Assembly (NCBI GenBank): GCA_023846275.1
Contig: CM043868.1
Location: 15,409,755-15,473,754 of the forward strand
Origin: Vanilla planifolia
Lineage: Eukaryota > Streptophyta > Magnoliopsida > Asparagales > Orchidaceae
DNA length: 64,000 bases
Direction of reading: 5' to 3'
The position numbers and the translations under genes were made by a program. Position 1 is the stretch's first letter. Each line of letters starts with the position of its first letter. The notes beneath the pieces are model-generated. The model saw only the letters and a program-made list of their open reading frames with translations, made no database searches and was not told where the DNA came from. Of the stretch, positions 12,030 through 22,545 are shown piece by piece.

Positions 12030-12275
12030 GCGGAAGGAAAAATTCGGAAATTTATTATTAATCCGAATTTTCGGAAATAAAAATATGCGGAAATTTAATT
12101 CGGAAATTATTCCGAATTTTTGGAAAAAAAAAAAAAAGGATAAGCGGAAAATTTAATTCGGAAATTAATCCGAATTTTCGGAAAAAGGATATATACGTGG
12201 AATTTAAATTTTATTCAGAAATTTATTCCGAATTTCGGAAAAAAATGGATAAAGGGCGGAAATTGAAATTGGGAT
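12030..12275. repeat. Tandem hairpin repeats inside the solo LTR (first array)
   Basis: Roughly four imperfect units of about 60 bases each combine AATTCGGAAATT with its near-complement AATCCGAATTTT, followed by GGAAA and a GGATA spacer. Each unit can fold on itself, since ATTCGGA and TCCGAAT are inverted. Units differ by small indels in A runs. Confidence 0.7.
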
Positions 12276-12757
12276 TTAAAAATTTTCTGAAGTAGGGAAA
12301 AATGTTATCAGTGATGACAGTACAGTTGAAACAGTCAGACAGATGTATGGTACATGGATGTTACCAGAACAGTCAGTAACTGGTACAGTTTGTATTGCTT
12401 GGATGGCGATGGCATGGATTAAGTCAGTTTACTCAGTGTTGGCATATTTCACGGATTGGCATATTGGACCGGACTACTATAGACCCTATATGATGTTTTA
12501 GGGTAGTTGTGGTAGGTAACTGTGCGGTACAGACTTAGCTTCCACAGTATACATGTGGACTGGTATACGCCTTGTTGTATCTGGACACATGTTGCCGAAT
12601 CTTGGAGTTAAAGCTTGGCAATGACTGTAGGGGCGTGGCTTCTATTGAAATTGTTGGGAGAGGACTCCTTGGGACGGTGGCTGAGTTGATCTCTTCTGGT
12701 CCATAAGAGTCTCCAGAAGATTGATTGACGAGAGACGCTGCGGTGTTGGTGCTAGGC

Positions 12758-12966
12758 GTTGTGATGCGTGTTTCGAGTGGGCATTCCCACTGGCATGCTT
12801 TGCCTAGGCGCCATGCGTGTTTCGAGTGGGCACACCCACTGGCATGCTATGCGGTGTCGGGTGCTAGGCGTTGTGATGCGTGTTTCGAGTTGGGCATTCC
12901 CACTAGCATGCTTGCCTAGGCGCCATGCGTGTTTCGAGATGGGCGATCCCACTGGCATGCTACCTG
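12758..12966. repeat. Tandem hairpin repeats inside the solo LTR (second array)
   Basis: Four copies of a unit of about 52 bases share ATGCGTGTTTCGAG, then GTGGGCNNNCCCACT (a perfect small inverted repeat in copies 1 and 2, nearly so in 3 and 4), then GGCATGCT. Units 1 and 3 begin GTTGTG while units 2 and 4 begin GCC. This alternation shows that a two-unit block of about 112 bases was duplicated as a whole. Confidence 0.85.
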
Positions 12967-14020
12967 GAAGCCCAGAGGAGAGCTACTCTGGTATGACTGG
13001 GGTTGACTGTGGTTGGTCGGAGTCTGGGACTGAGAGTGCCTTCCCACCATACATTGTTATGCTGTATTCATATACTCTTGCTATTATCCTTCTCTTGCAT
13101 GTGAATTCTTACTAGCTGTCTTTCCTACTAGGCGTAGCTCATTCCGTTATTATCTATATTTTTCCAGCAGCTCGGCAGACTTGACGCCACCCAGATTAGG
13201 TGGGATTGTGGTCAACAGGCTAGTGGAGGATATCTGATCTGTGATTTTCTGAGACATTTTGGTTAGTGTGATTGATACTATTGGATGTATTCAGGGAGAC
13301 TGTTCTTCTTATGTCATGTAATATGTGAGGGTGATTCTAACTTATGTATCTGGTTGGATGATATTGTACTTGTTGGACTTGGATCTTATTCTTGTGATGT
13401 AGTTCCTTTCATTGTTTACTTTATTGTCTTGGTGGTATGGTGTGTGGAGTGCCATATTTTATCTGTGGATGTTATGTATTTTATTTTTGATGGTGAGGTC
13501 ATTACATGACTATGGAACTTAACCGTGGGGATTCAGACTTCTATTAGATCGGTTCTCCTACCGGTATGGGTTAGGAGTATTGGGTCTAGTATGAGTAACA
13601 TTGCGCGAGTCCATCTGTTAATTCAGGAGTCATGAACCTGATTTTACGGTGTACCCGGGAGATGGGATCCACATTGTTAAGGAAAGTAGGTGTGTAATGA
13701 TGTGTTATATCCTATGTTTTTCGTAGGCTACTCATGTTGGTATGGGAAGATCTGAGCTGTCTATATGTAAAAAAAAAAAAAAAAAAAAATGTATGCAAAA
13801 AAAATCAGTCTAGGAAAAAATAGGGTGTAACAATCATGGTGATGTAAGAGGAAACCCCTTGCTTTATTTGGTGTTGTCCTTCTCATTGGAAGAAGACAAT
13901 CGAAAGATATATTTCAATAATTTGATTGAAAAAAGAGTTGAAAATTTGTGAGGATACAATCCTTACTACATTGATTGAGATCAAGATCAGGTCATTGATG
14001 TACTTGACGCAGTTACAAAA

Positions 14021-16527
14021 TATTAAGGTCCCATCTAATCATATACTTAATCATTAATAATAATTAGAATAAATACTAATAAAAATTTGGTGATGACATA
14101 AATCTTAGGTAAGAATTTAACAATATGATATTTTTTTTAAAATTCTAAGTAAAATTGTAAAAGTAAAAGCAAATATTCACAAATAAAATTATCTAATATA
14201 AAAATTAATACATTACTAAAATTGTCATATCATTAACATTAATTATCAAACAATTCTCTCTACTATTACTTCTAAGAGTATAATCCTTTCCTAAGCAATC
14301 AAAATCATCAAATCTCGATGTAGTGGATGCATGGCTTATGATGTAAGCATGAGTAAAATATTAGATCTTAGTAAAACAAAACCCCAATAAGTAACTAAAT
14401 ATACAAAAAAATATTAATATAAATATATAAGCATGATAAATGAATCAAAAATCATACTATAAGTTATGTTATTAAATCACATGAAAAATCTAAAACTACA
14501 TAAGATTTCATACCAGAATAAGATAAATGAAATATGAATGCCAATATTTCTTTTATTTGTAGTTTTAAATATTTTATGTAATTATCAGACCTAATTCTCA
14601 TTGAATCATTATCCTCTCTAAATCTAATAATCATATAAATAAATAATCTCCAGTCGACATGCATCTAATATTTCACATAAAATTGGATATATATTTGATA
14701 TAAAGATTAATATCTTGTAACCTAGCATGCTGATTTAGTATTGCCAGATAAGTGTGATACCCATATCTGGCTATCCAGTATAATATATATATATATATGT
14801 AGTGAGGTCATAACAAATATATTAGATAAATATTTTATCCAAAGATTAAATATATTTCATTCTATCTTAATAATTTTTTATAATGTAATACAACAAAAAA
14901 AATCATAGATCATGTAATTAATAAAATTATGTGATAAGTAATATAGAATATTATATTAAACCATAAACATTTGCTAAAATAATAAAATACAATTCTAAAA
15001 ATATCATAAAAATTATAAAATAATATTGTGTTATATCATAGGTTACTAAATTTATGTATTTTCTAAGAATCTATTTTCTAATTTCAATTTTTATATATCT
15101 TAATCATGTCATTATGCTAATCTAGATGTTATTTCAAAGCTAATATTCATTTAATTTTATTTTATCATTTAATAGAGAAAATCATATATCGTGCAACAAT
15201 TATCAAGTAATATACATAAATAAAATCATAACAATAAAATATATTTAATAAAAACTATCAAAATAATATTATCATGTTACAAAATAGGTTATTAGATTTG
15301 TCAACTTGAATATGAGAGTTGTCTTTTCTTTCAAATTTTTATCTTTCTTGATTTTTTATAATGTTATATGTATATAAGAGTTAAAATATATCATATATAT
15401 GATGTGTTTAGCAAGCAATTAAAATAATAATATTTTTTTTAGATCTTTAAGTTATTGCCTGAAACCATCATTGTATGATTACTTAATTGTATCATACGAT
15501 CTTTTAAAAATAAGTAATCAATCTTACATCATACTTGTATGATATGAATTGTTATAATTTATGATTGTTTTGTTTTTTGCTACAAAACCTATTTGTTTGA
15601 TTTGATTTGCAAATTTTGCATGATATATTGTATTATATGTTCCTTATAGAAACGATGCACTCATCACTCCATATGGTCCCCTTTGCTATGATTCCCCTTT
15701 ATCATATCGTTCGATCACTAAACCCATGTTATGTTATTTCTATTACTTCTGAATGTACCTTATGGTTACCCACACAATACGAGTGCAACTCCTCAGACTT
15801 AGCTCTTTTTTCTTAAACTCAAACTGATTATATAATATGATACCAATGTTGTCATGTATAATTAACTTATATATGCAATAATAATTTAGTGATTTTTGAG
15901 CTAATATAATTTAGCAAATCCTTTAGTACGATATGTTTAGTAACCTTTGCATAGCTCAATCATAACTTTACGACCCAAGCTTTTTCATACCTGAAAAATG
16001 TATGCCATGGTAGTAGTATGACATTTTCCCTATGTCTTTATGTAGTGAACTCAATGTCCCTTAGCTTATTTTGTTGATGAAATCGACTCCTTCTGATCCT
16101 ATTCTCTCTCTTAAATCCGAGACATGTAAAATTGTAAATAAATTCAACTTAATCATAACTCACTAGAGACGTTGAAATTCTTCCTCTTGATCATAGCATG
16201 TCAGTAACACATTCTTGAGCTTATAATAAGCTTGATGAAGGCAACTTCACTTGGGTTAGCTCATTGCACACAACTTTTGACCAATTGATGACCTATCTGC
16301 ATAACCTGAGCTCTTGTTAGACTCATGGACTTATATGTCGTGATAGTAAAGTCTTGATGGCAAGAATTCTTCAAAGCTCCTTATATGATTAGGCTTGGAA
16401 AGAGGGAGTCATCAAAGAAAAATATTTTTTTAATCTTACCCACATTGCCATTATCACAAAATTCATTTTTTTCCTTACTTTTAAGGTTTCTCATCTCAAT
16501 ATAGAATAAAAATTAAGGGATATTACA
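14021..16527. mobile_element. AT-rich insertion of 2,507 bp with 5-base TSD, possible solo LTR
   Basis: The insert is bounded by CAAAA at 14016-14020 and 16528-16532. Joining the host across it gives a continuous reading (AVTK then VFK, a stop, SVDVI) that follows the family text before the RT start, so the borders are exact. The right end is ATTACA; the left end is TATTAAGG, which would be a decayed TG start. No coding region is recognisable. It contains a TA microsatellite near 14785-14802. A solo LTR fits the TSD length, but the lost TG leaves other element types possible. Confidence 0.6.
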
Positions 16528-16532
16528 CAAAA

Positions 16533-18925
16533 GTTTTTAAATAATCTGTGGATGTTATATCTTTAATGTTGCTTAAAAATTTACCTCTAAGTGGCTGATC
16601 ACAAAATTGAGCTATTGTTTGATACAATTACTCTTGCATACCCCCATTATTGTATGTCACCATCAAAATTGGCAAAATTGCATAAACAATTCAATGAATT
16701 ACTGGAAGCACACTTCAATCAATCATTTAAAGCTCTATATAATGCCTTGATGCTATTTCAAAGAAAGCATTATGGTTCCTTATGGATGTATGTGAACTAT
16801 TATGCATTAAACAAAGTGATGGTGAAGAACAAGTTCATAATTCTTTTGGTGTAAGATTTGTTGGTTCAATTGTGCAAGACAAAAAGATTTACCAAGCTAG
16901 ACTTCAGGTTAGGATATTGATAAGTTAGAGTTGTGGCTAAAGATGAAGCCAAGACTATTTTTGTAATTCCGTACAACTCATTTAAGTTCTTAGTCATTCC
17001 CTTTGGCTTGACAAATATCTTATTGTATTCTATAATTTAATGAAGAATATTTTTTTATGAGTACTGTGATGAGTTTATTATGATATATCTAGATGATATC
17101 ATGATTTATAATAACTCTCTTGAAAAGCATATGATGCATTTGCAAAAAATGATGTCTTAATTAAGAGAATTATAGCTTTATATGAAGATAGAAAAATATG
17201 AATTTACTAAGAAAGATCATGTTTCTTGAATACTCGATTAGCAATCACAAAGAAGAATAGATCCAAGGTGCAATATTATGGATTAGCAACTGCTAACAAA
17301 CGTACCTAAATTGAGATCTTTTCTTGATTTAATAAATTATTATTAAAAATTTATTATTAGATACTCAAAGAAGACTATCTCATTGATGGATCTCTTGAAG
17401 AAGAAAAAGAGTGAGAAGTGAAATTAGTCTAATGCTTGTTAAGAGGTATTTAACAAACTAAAAGCTATCATTTCCTTTGAAGCAATGCTACAACTACCTA
17501 ACTTTGAGCTATCTTTTTTATGTGCATACGAATTTACTATATAAGACTATTGATAGGTTTTGGTGTAGGAAGGTCACCTCGTTGCTTTTGAAAACAGAAA
17601 GTTGAATGCAACAAAGCAAAAGTATTCAACACATGAAAAAGAAATGATTAAGTTGTGCATTACCTTTAAATTTGGAGGGTATACTTATTGGGATCAAAGT
17701 TAATGGTGTGGACTAATAATGTTGCTAATACCTTCATTAAAAAGTAGAAGTTATTGCCAAAGTAGGATCATTAGCAAGAGTTCTTAGCATAATATGACTT
17801 TCCATTGGAGTAGAAATCTAGTAACATAATTCAAGTTGCTAATGCTCTGAGGATGGAAATAGTCATGATAAATAAAATTCAAGCTACTTTTATTACTAAA
17901 GGTGAGCTTAGATAAGTTGTTAAAGTAGGCCTAAGATGAGATTGTTCAAATATCTTTGATCAATAATGAACTCTTGATGTTTAAAGGGGTAAAGTATTTG
18001 TCTATTTTGGAGGTGACTTGAGGAGAGAGGCATTCAAAGAGTCGCATGGTCCATGGTGGGTTGAAAATTCTGATAGGAAAAGGATGTTAGTTCTTTTATC
18101 CTATTCTTATTATTGGTCTAAGATAGAGGTTGATATTGAGTTTTATGTCAAAACTTGTTTAGTGTGCCAGAAAGAAAAAATTGAGAGAAGAAAGTAGGTT
18201 TGTTGCAACCTCTTCCAATTCCAAACAACCATGGACATCAATTTTCATGTCTTCATCGACGATTTTCGAAAGATCAATGACATTGCCTCAATGATGGTGG
18301 TTGTTGATCATTTCTCAAAGTATGCAATATGTGTTGTGGCACCTTCTATTTGTTTATTTGATGTAGCTATTGAATTGTTCTATGGGCATGTGGTTAAGTA
18401 GTTTGGCATATTTAAAGATATTGTGAGTGATTAGGATACTTAATTTGCAAAGAAATTTTGGATTTTATTGTTCAACTTATTGTAGATTGATCTGAAATTT
18501 TTGTTAGCTAATCACCCACAAATTAATGAGAACAGCAAGAGGATGAATCAAATGTCAAAAGAATATTTAAGGCATTATGTTGTAGTCAGAGTTGTTAGAC
18601 AGTGTATAGTTTAGTTATAATTTGCATGAGTCTTAAGCAATAGAGGTAAATTCCTTTGACGTGGATAACAACCTAATACCCCCTTAGAGATTGCAAAACA
18701 AACATTTAATAAAAAGTGGTATATAGAAAACAAGTATGTTAGAGATAAGCAAAAGATGTTTAAACAAGCTCATGATAGCTTTAAGAAAGCTATTAGAAGG
18801 ATAAAAAATATGTAAATAAGAGGTGCAGGTGGGTGGAATTCAATTTAGGATATTGTGTTGTTAAACTTAACTTTGCAAATTTGGAGAAAAATTAGCAGTT
18901 ATTATGTGTATCATAGGTCGATTGT
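16533..18925 (+). pseudogene. pol remnant of the Gypsy element: reverse transcriptase, RNase H, integrase
   Basis: The region reads through many stops in the order RT, RNase H, integrase. RT begins near 16590 (VDHKIELL), has SFKALYNALMLFQRKH and YVNYYALNKVMVKNK, and keeps the YLDD catalytic motif at 17086-17097. RNase H text follows near 17450-17700 (VAFENRKLN, QKYSTHEKEM-like). Integrase shows the CLVCQK zinc-binding end near 18155-18175, MVVVDHFSKYA near 18295, a VSDxDTxFAKKFW-like block near 18427, and a C-terminal LNLTLQIWRKISS near 18855-18905. It then breaks off at the next insertion. Several internal stops per domain make it non-functional. Confidence 0.85.
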
Positions 18926-20850
18926 TGTGGGGTTTACCCTTAATTATAGTGTTTCATTTGATGACAACAAATCTTAAGTATTTTTTATAAATTTGGTTTA
19001 CCAAATTTATAAATTTTAGATAATCAATGCTCATGTTGATGGGAGAACTTAAAGATCAGGAGTAAATGTTGGAGTAACAAAGCATTAAGAAATTTATTAA
19101 ATTTAATTTTAAATATTTCATTTTTATTTTGATAAGAATATTAAACTTGATTGAAATTATTTTTGCAAAACACAAAAAGTAAATCAATTATCTTAAAAAA
19201 TATTAGGTTTCAAAAACTTTAATTATCTTAATTTACTTTGATCATCTTACTTAACCATTTTAAGAATCATTTTATTTTTTATCATATCTTTAAAAATATT
19301 TATAATAATTAATTATTAAAAAAATATTTATATATATTAAAAATACTTAATTCTACTTGACCTAAACTATCTTCAAACTTAAAGTGCTAACAATCGAGTC
19401 AGTGCACAACTTATGAACTAGTTTGCTGTAGTAATCAGGTCATGGCATTACTTTCGAACTCGTAAGAACAATTTCAGGTCAAGGCATAACTCTTGAAACC
19501 TATTAAGTGTAAGCATATACTAGCAAGCAAGGGTAATCACCTCCTAAGCAAACCAATAGGTAGCCAACCCCAATAGCAAGGCTAACTCTATGACACATGG
19601 AAAACTGTTATAAAGAGATGAAAGAAAAATTAATGTCAGGACTAAATCATAGAGCTATTTTCACATAAGTTACTTTTGAATTACAGGAGTGGCATGAGAT
19701 GCCTAATTACGTAATGTCACAATTGAATAATCATCGTCTCATCTGATTCTTTTGAAGTACTAATTGATCAGTCATTCGATCGCAATTTTGTGATCGAATA
19801 GTCCATATGTAATTCGATTTTTAAATAAGCACAATTCAAAATCCAATGTTTTGATCATGATTGAGATCTAATAGTTCATATGAAATTCTTTTTTCTAAAA
19901 AGTTCTAATTTAAATTTAACCATTTGATCAAAAAGTTTTTGAGATCGAACACTAAGATTCTTCCATATCATGCAACTCTTAGTGTAATGTCCATTTTAGC
20001 AATTATTTGAAAGTAGTCAAACTTTTATTAAAATAATAATACCTAAGCTTTTAATTTAAAACCTACATTGACCTTGTTTTAATTAAAGTAAGCAATATAA
20101 TCTAATTGGTGAGTTTGGTAACTATTTTTAGTCATTGAGAAATGTCTATAAACAAGATATTTTTTTAATATAATTGATTGATAAAATTTTTATGACATTT
20201 TGATAAAATTAAAAGAGAAATTTCAAGTCATTTAAGTCATTAGTAGCTAGTTCTAATTGTCACTTCTATTTGTGCATTTTTCATTCATTGAGCTCCAAAT
20301 TCTTCTTTCTTCTCAAGTCAGTTACGTTTTTAATTTTTATATTCTTGATTAATTCAATTAAAACACTTGTATCTTATTAAGCATTTCATTAAGTATAGAA
20401 TTTTTGCTTGTAAGAAGTTTAATTTTATGTTGCTAAATACTCTTCTTTTATTATCAAATTTATTTTGTTGTAAGGAAATTATTGCTCATCTCTTTTGTTT
20501 CGTTGTTATAAAAATTTAGTATATTCAATTTTTAGCTAAATGCTTATTTGATTATTTTTTTTTTTGCTTGGATTTTACAAAGGGTAATTGTAGCTTTGAT
20601 TTTAAGTTGAGCCACTTAAAAATCGTTGGTACATTTTTTTAATTTTTGTCAACTTATTTATTTCATAATTTTTATAAAAATTTATTATCAAAAGAAATTA
20701 ACATACATTAAATAAAATTAAAATTTGTACAAAATCTTAGAGACTTACTTGAGCTTATTAAAAATTATGTTAAGACATTTTCTTTAAATATTTTTTAAGA
20801 AATCAAATTTGTATTCCTCACAATTCACCACATTTTACTAAATCACAGTT
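18926..20850 (+). mobile_element. Probable further insertion between integrase and 3' LTR (LTR-like)
   Basis: The Gypsy integrase C-terminus stops abruptly after HRSIVV at about 18922. What follows, TGTGGGGTTTACCC and then TTTGATGACAACAAATC, is the style of start seen in SIRE-type Copia LTRs. Near the right end CACAATTCACCACATTTT resembles the usual end of such LTRs. I could not settle a TSD: GATT occurs at both edges but not as a clean 5-base pair. No coding region is visible inside. Alternatively this is just the decayed 3' non-coding part of the host element. Confidence 0.4.
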
Positions 20851-20965
20851 CACTGATTTTGACAATTGTGCTTTGATCAACATTTAAACAAGTTATGAAA
20901 ATTACACACTAATTTTGAATTAATTACTTTTGTATGTATAAATAGATATTGAAAAGGTTTTTTGG

Positions 20966-22332
20966 AACTCCCACTGGCCTACTTTCATCAACATGAACTC
21001 CCACTGGCCGGCCAGCGTCGTTGAGTGTCTTTTGCCCGACGGGAATTGGAACTGGGAGGTCATCTGCGCTTGGGCGGATGGGGAGCTTCAGGACCACATC
21101 TTGCATCTTCCGAGAGCCTTGCGGTCCTCACAGGATGCATTGCTTCTTTCCTTTACTGAGAAGCCCCAGGCTGCCTGCGGCCAGATCTACTCAAGCATCG
21201 TCTGCAATGCTCGGAAGGACGGTAATGGCTACCGGCCCTTGGAGGAATTCCGTGGCATCTGGAAGCTAAAAGTCACTCCTAGAGTTCGCTTCTTCATGTG
21301 GAGGGTCGCCGGTGACCACCTCCCGTCGGCGGTGTGGTTGGCCCGCCGAAGGCTCTGCTGCACTTCCTCTTGCCAGTAGGGTTGCACAGAAGATGAATCC
21401 ATGTAGCATATCTTTTGGCGCTGCCCGAGAGCCCAAGAGATTTGGGCTGACCGCACGGTTCGGGCAGCGTTGACCATGTTGGACCAGTCAACCAAGGCCG
21501 GTCTATTGTTCATTGACCGGGTCCTCCGGTTCGTCGGTTCTCCTGATGCTGGTCGTAGTGCCGGGCAATTGCATGCAGCCACTATTGCGACTACGTTGTA
21601 CTATATTTGGTCGAGGAGGAATGCTGCCAGACACAACATCCCGGTGCCTCTGCCTTGCTCCACTATCCGGACTATCTTGCTTGAGGTTCATTCGTCTCTC
21701 AATCGACATCTATCCCTCTCCCCCCTGTCCAGCGGGAACCCTGGCAAATCCACAAACTTGCTTGTTATGCATAGTTGGATTCCCCCCCCCCCAACAGGAT
21801 GGATCAGAGTGAATTGCGATGCCACTGTTGGTGGTTCTATGGCCGGGTTGGGCATGGTTGTGCTGGATAGCATGGGCAGACCTCTCCTGGTGGCTGGCAA
21901 AAGGTTGCTTTCCCAGGCGGTGGACATGATGGAGACCCAGGCTTTGCTTATGGTGCTTGAAATGATTAGGGATTTACTTCCCTTGCACCGGGCTGTGGAA
22001 CTCCAATCTGACTCAATGCTGGCTATTCAGGAGGTGCGCAAGATGGTGTCCCTCCCCCCTGGGTCGAGTGTTTTCGCTGCAACTATCCAGTACGCTACGG
22101 GTCTTGAGGCCTTTCGTTTCTCCCACATTCTCAGATATGGGAATACGCCTGCTGATTGGGTTGCTCGGGCTGCGTGCCTTAAGGACTTCATTGGGCCTCT
22201 GGGGATCCCATCCCTAAGCCCCTGCTCGACCTTATGTTATCTGACTTCATTTTCGATCCCCCTTGAGGATCCTTTTGTAATTCTGGCTTGGCCTTGATAT
22301 AATACTTATTATATCCTCTTAAAAAAAAAAAA
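20966..22332 (+). mobile_element. 5'-truncated plant LINE with poly(A) tail
   Basis: This CG-rich insert ends in 12 A (22321-22332). It is flanked by GAAAAGGTTTTTTG at 20952-20965 and 22333-22346, exact over 14 bases and 18 bases with one mismatch if extended. Poly(A), a long TSD and 5' truncation are the marks of target-primed reverse transcription by a non-LTR element. Only the C-terminal end of ORF2 remains. At the 5' junction GAACTCCCACTGGCC occurs twice (20966-20980 and 20996-21010). Confidence 0.9.
20993..22297 (+). pseudogene. LINE ORF2 C-terminus: zinc-binding RT domain and RNase H
   Basis: One frame runs through the insert with only two stops, TAG near 21377 and TAG near 21404. The first part is the zinc-binding region found after plant LINE reverse transcriptases: WKLKVTPRVRFFMWRV, then C and H pairs ending HIFWRCPRAQEIW. 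The second part, about 21790-22190, is an RNase H-like domain with VNCDAT, METQAL, LQSDSML and NTPADWVARAA, keeping the D, E, D, D acidic residues. The reverse transcriptase itself is absent. The single remaining frame with few lesions suggests a fairly young insertion. Confidence 0.8.
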
Positions 22333-22545
22333 GAAAAGGTTTTTTGAAACAATTGTACGTGTACAATCAATAGCCTGTTTACCTTCGTGAAGTCCAAAAA
22401 GAGGAGTTTTCTCAACCCTAGTCTCACATATAATATGCACTTCTACGTTTCTAAGAGGTTGGACTAAGGAGTGAAGTTTCTAATTGCTAAACAGGATGAG
22501 AATTATTGCAAAAGCACAAGAATGTAAGTACTAACCTTGTGACCA

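Larger units (their letters stand above)
10753..13832. mobile_element. Probable solo LTR, 3,080 bp, in the Gypsy protease region
   Basis: The insert starts TGTTATATCC and ends GGGTGTAACA, a TG...CA pair with matching inverted ends (TGTTAYAYCC). It is flanked by the 5-base direct repeat ATCAT (10748-10752 and 13833-13837), the TSD size of LTR elements. Removing the insert and one ATCAT restores the host element's coding similarity. It is much richer in CG than its surroundings, with CCGG-rich blocks near 10980-11370 and 11930-12040, two internal tandem arrays and a long A run at 13770-13791. It has no gag or pol and no second internal LTR that I can see, so a solo LTR of a long-LTR Gypsy family is the simplest reading. 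A non-autonomous element is the alternative. Confidence 0.75.
10465..14020 (+). pseudogene. Protease region of the Gypsy element, split by a 3.1 kb insertion
   Basis: The aspartic protease active site is seen near 10487-10516 as VDMGATHTFV; the family has D(T/S)GATH. The flap and C-terminal text ILLDEFDLIIGVDF (frames mixed) and MPHL follow at 10670-10740. The frame is interrupted at 10752 by the ATCAT-flanked insertion and resumes at 13838 with an EETPCF-like text, just what the family has after MPHL. It runs on to the next insertion point at 14020. The Met in place of Thr/Ser would inactivate the enzyme. Confidence 0.7.
9090..22545 (+). mobile_element. Ty3/Gypsy LTR retrotransposon, dead, with several younger insertions nested in it
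   Basis: The element can be traced from a 5' LTR (9090 to about 9400) through a primer site, gag, protease, reverse transcriptase, RNase H and integrase remains to a 3' LTR (20860-22545). The reading frame is broken by many stops. Gag-PR-RT-RNaseH-IN order is the Ty3/Gypsy arrangement. Phrases such as the VDHKIEL start of RT, YLDD, and RFSKY/VSDRDTRF-like integrase blocks are those of common plant chromovirus-type Gypsy elements. Removing the inserts at 10753-13837 and 14021-16532 (each with one TSD copy) rejoins the protein-level similarity. LTR starts are set at the TGAYAATTGTG shared by both ends. The outer TSD was not recognised, so the borders are accurate only to about 10 bases. Confidence 0.85.
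20860..22545 (+). repeat. 3' LTR of the Gypsy element, split by a LINE
   Basis: The left piece at 20860-20969 matches 9090 onward (TGACAATTGTGCTTTGATCA against TGATAATTGTGTTTTGACCA). The right piece at 22351-22545 matches about 9205-9400, including TCTCACAT, GAGGTTGGACTA and GCAAAAGCACAA. Together they give about 305 bases. The split point is at the LINE insertion. Confidence 0.8.

Noticed and set aside
12752-13115. Overlapping open frames on both strands (64-115 codons) with repeated MRVSSGH-like text
   Set aside because: The text simply translates the tandem array of the solo LTR in several frames.
22188-22427. 79-codon minus-strand frame crossing the LINE poly(A) tail
   Set aside because: It spans the LINE/LTR junction and reads the poly(A) tract as Phe; this is chance.
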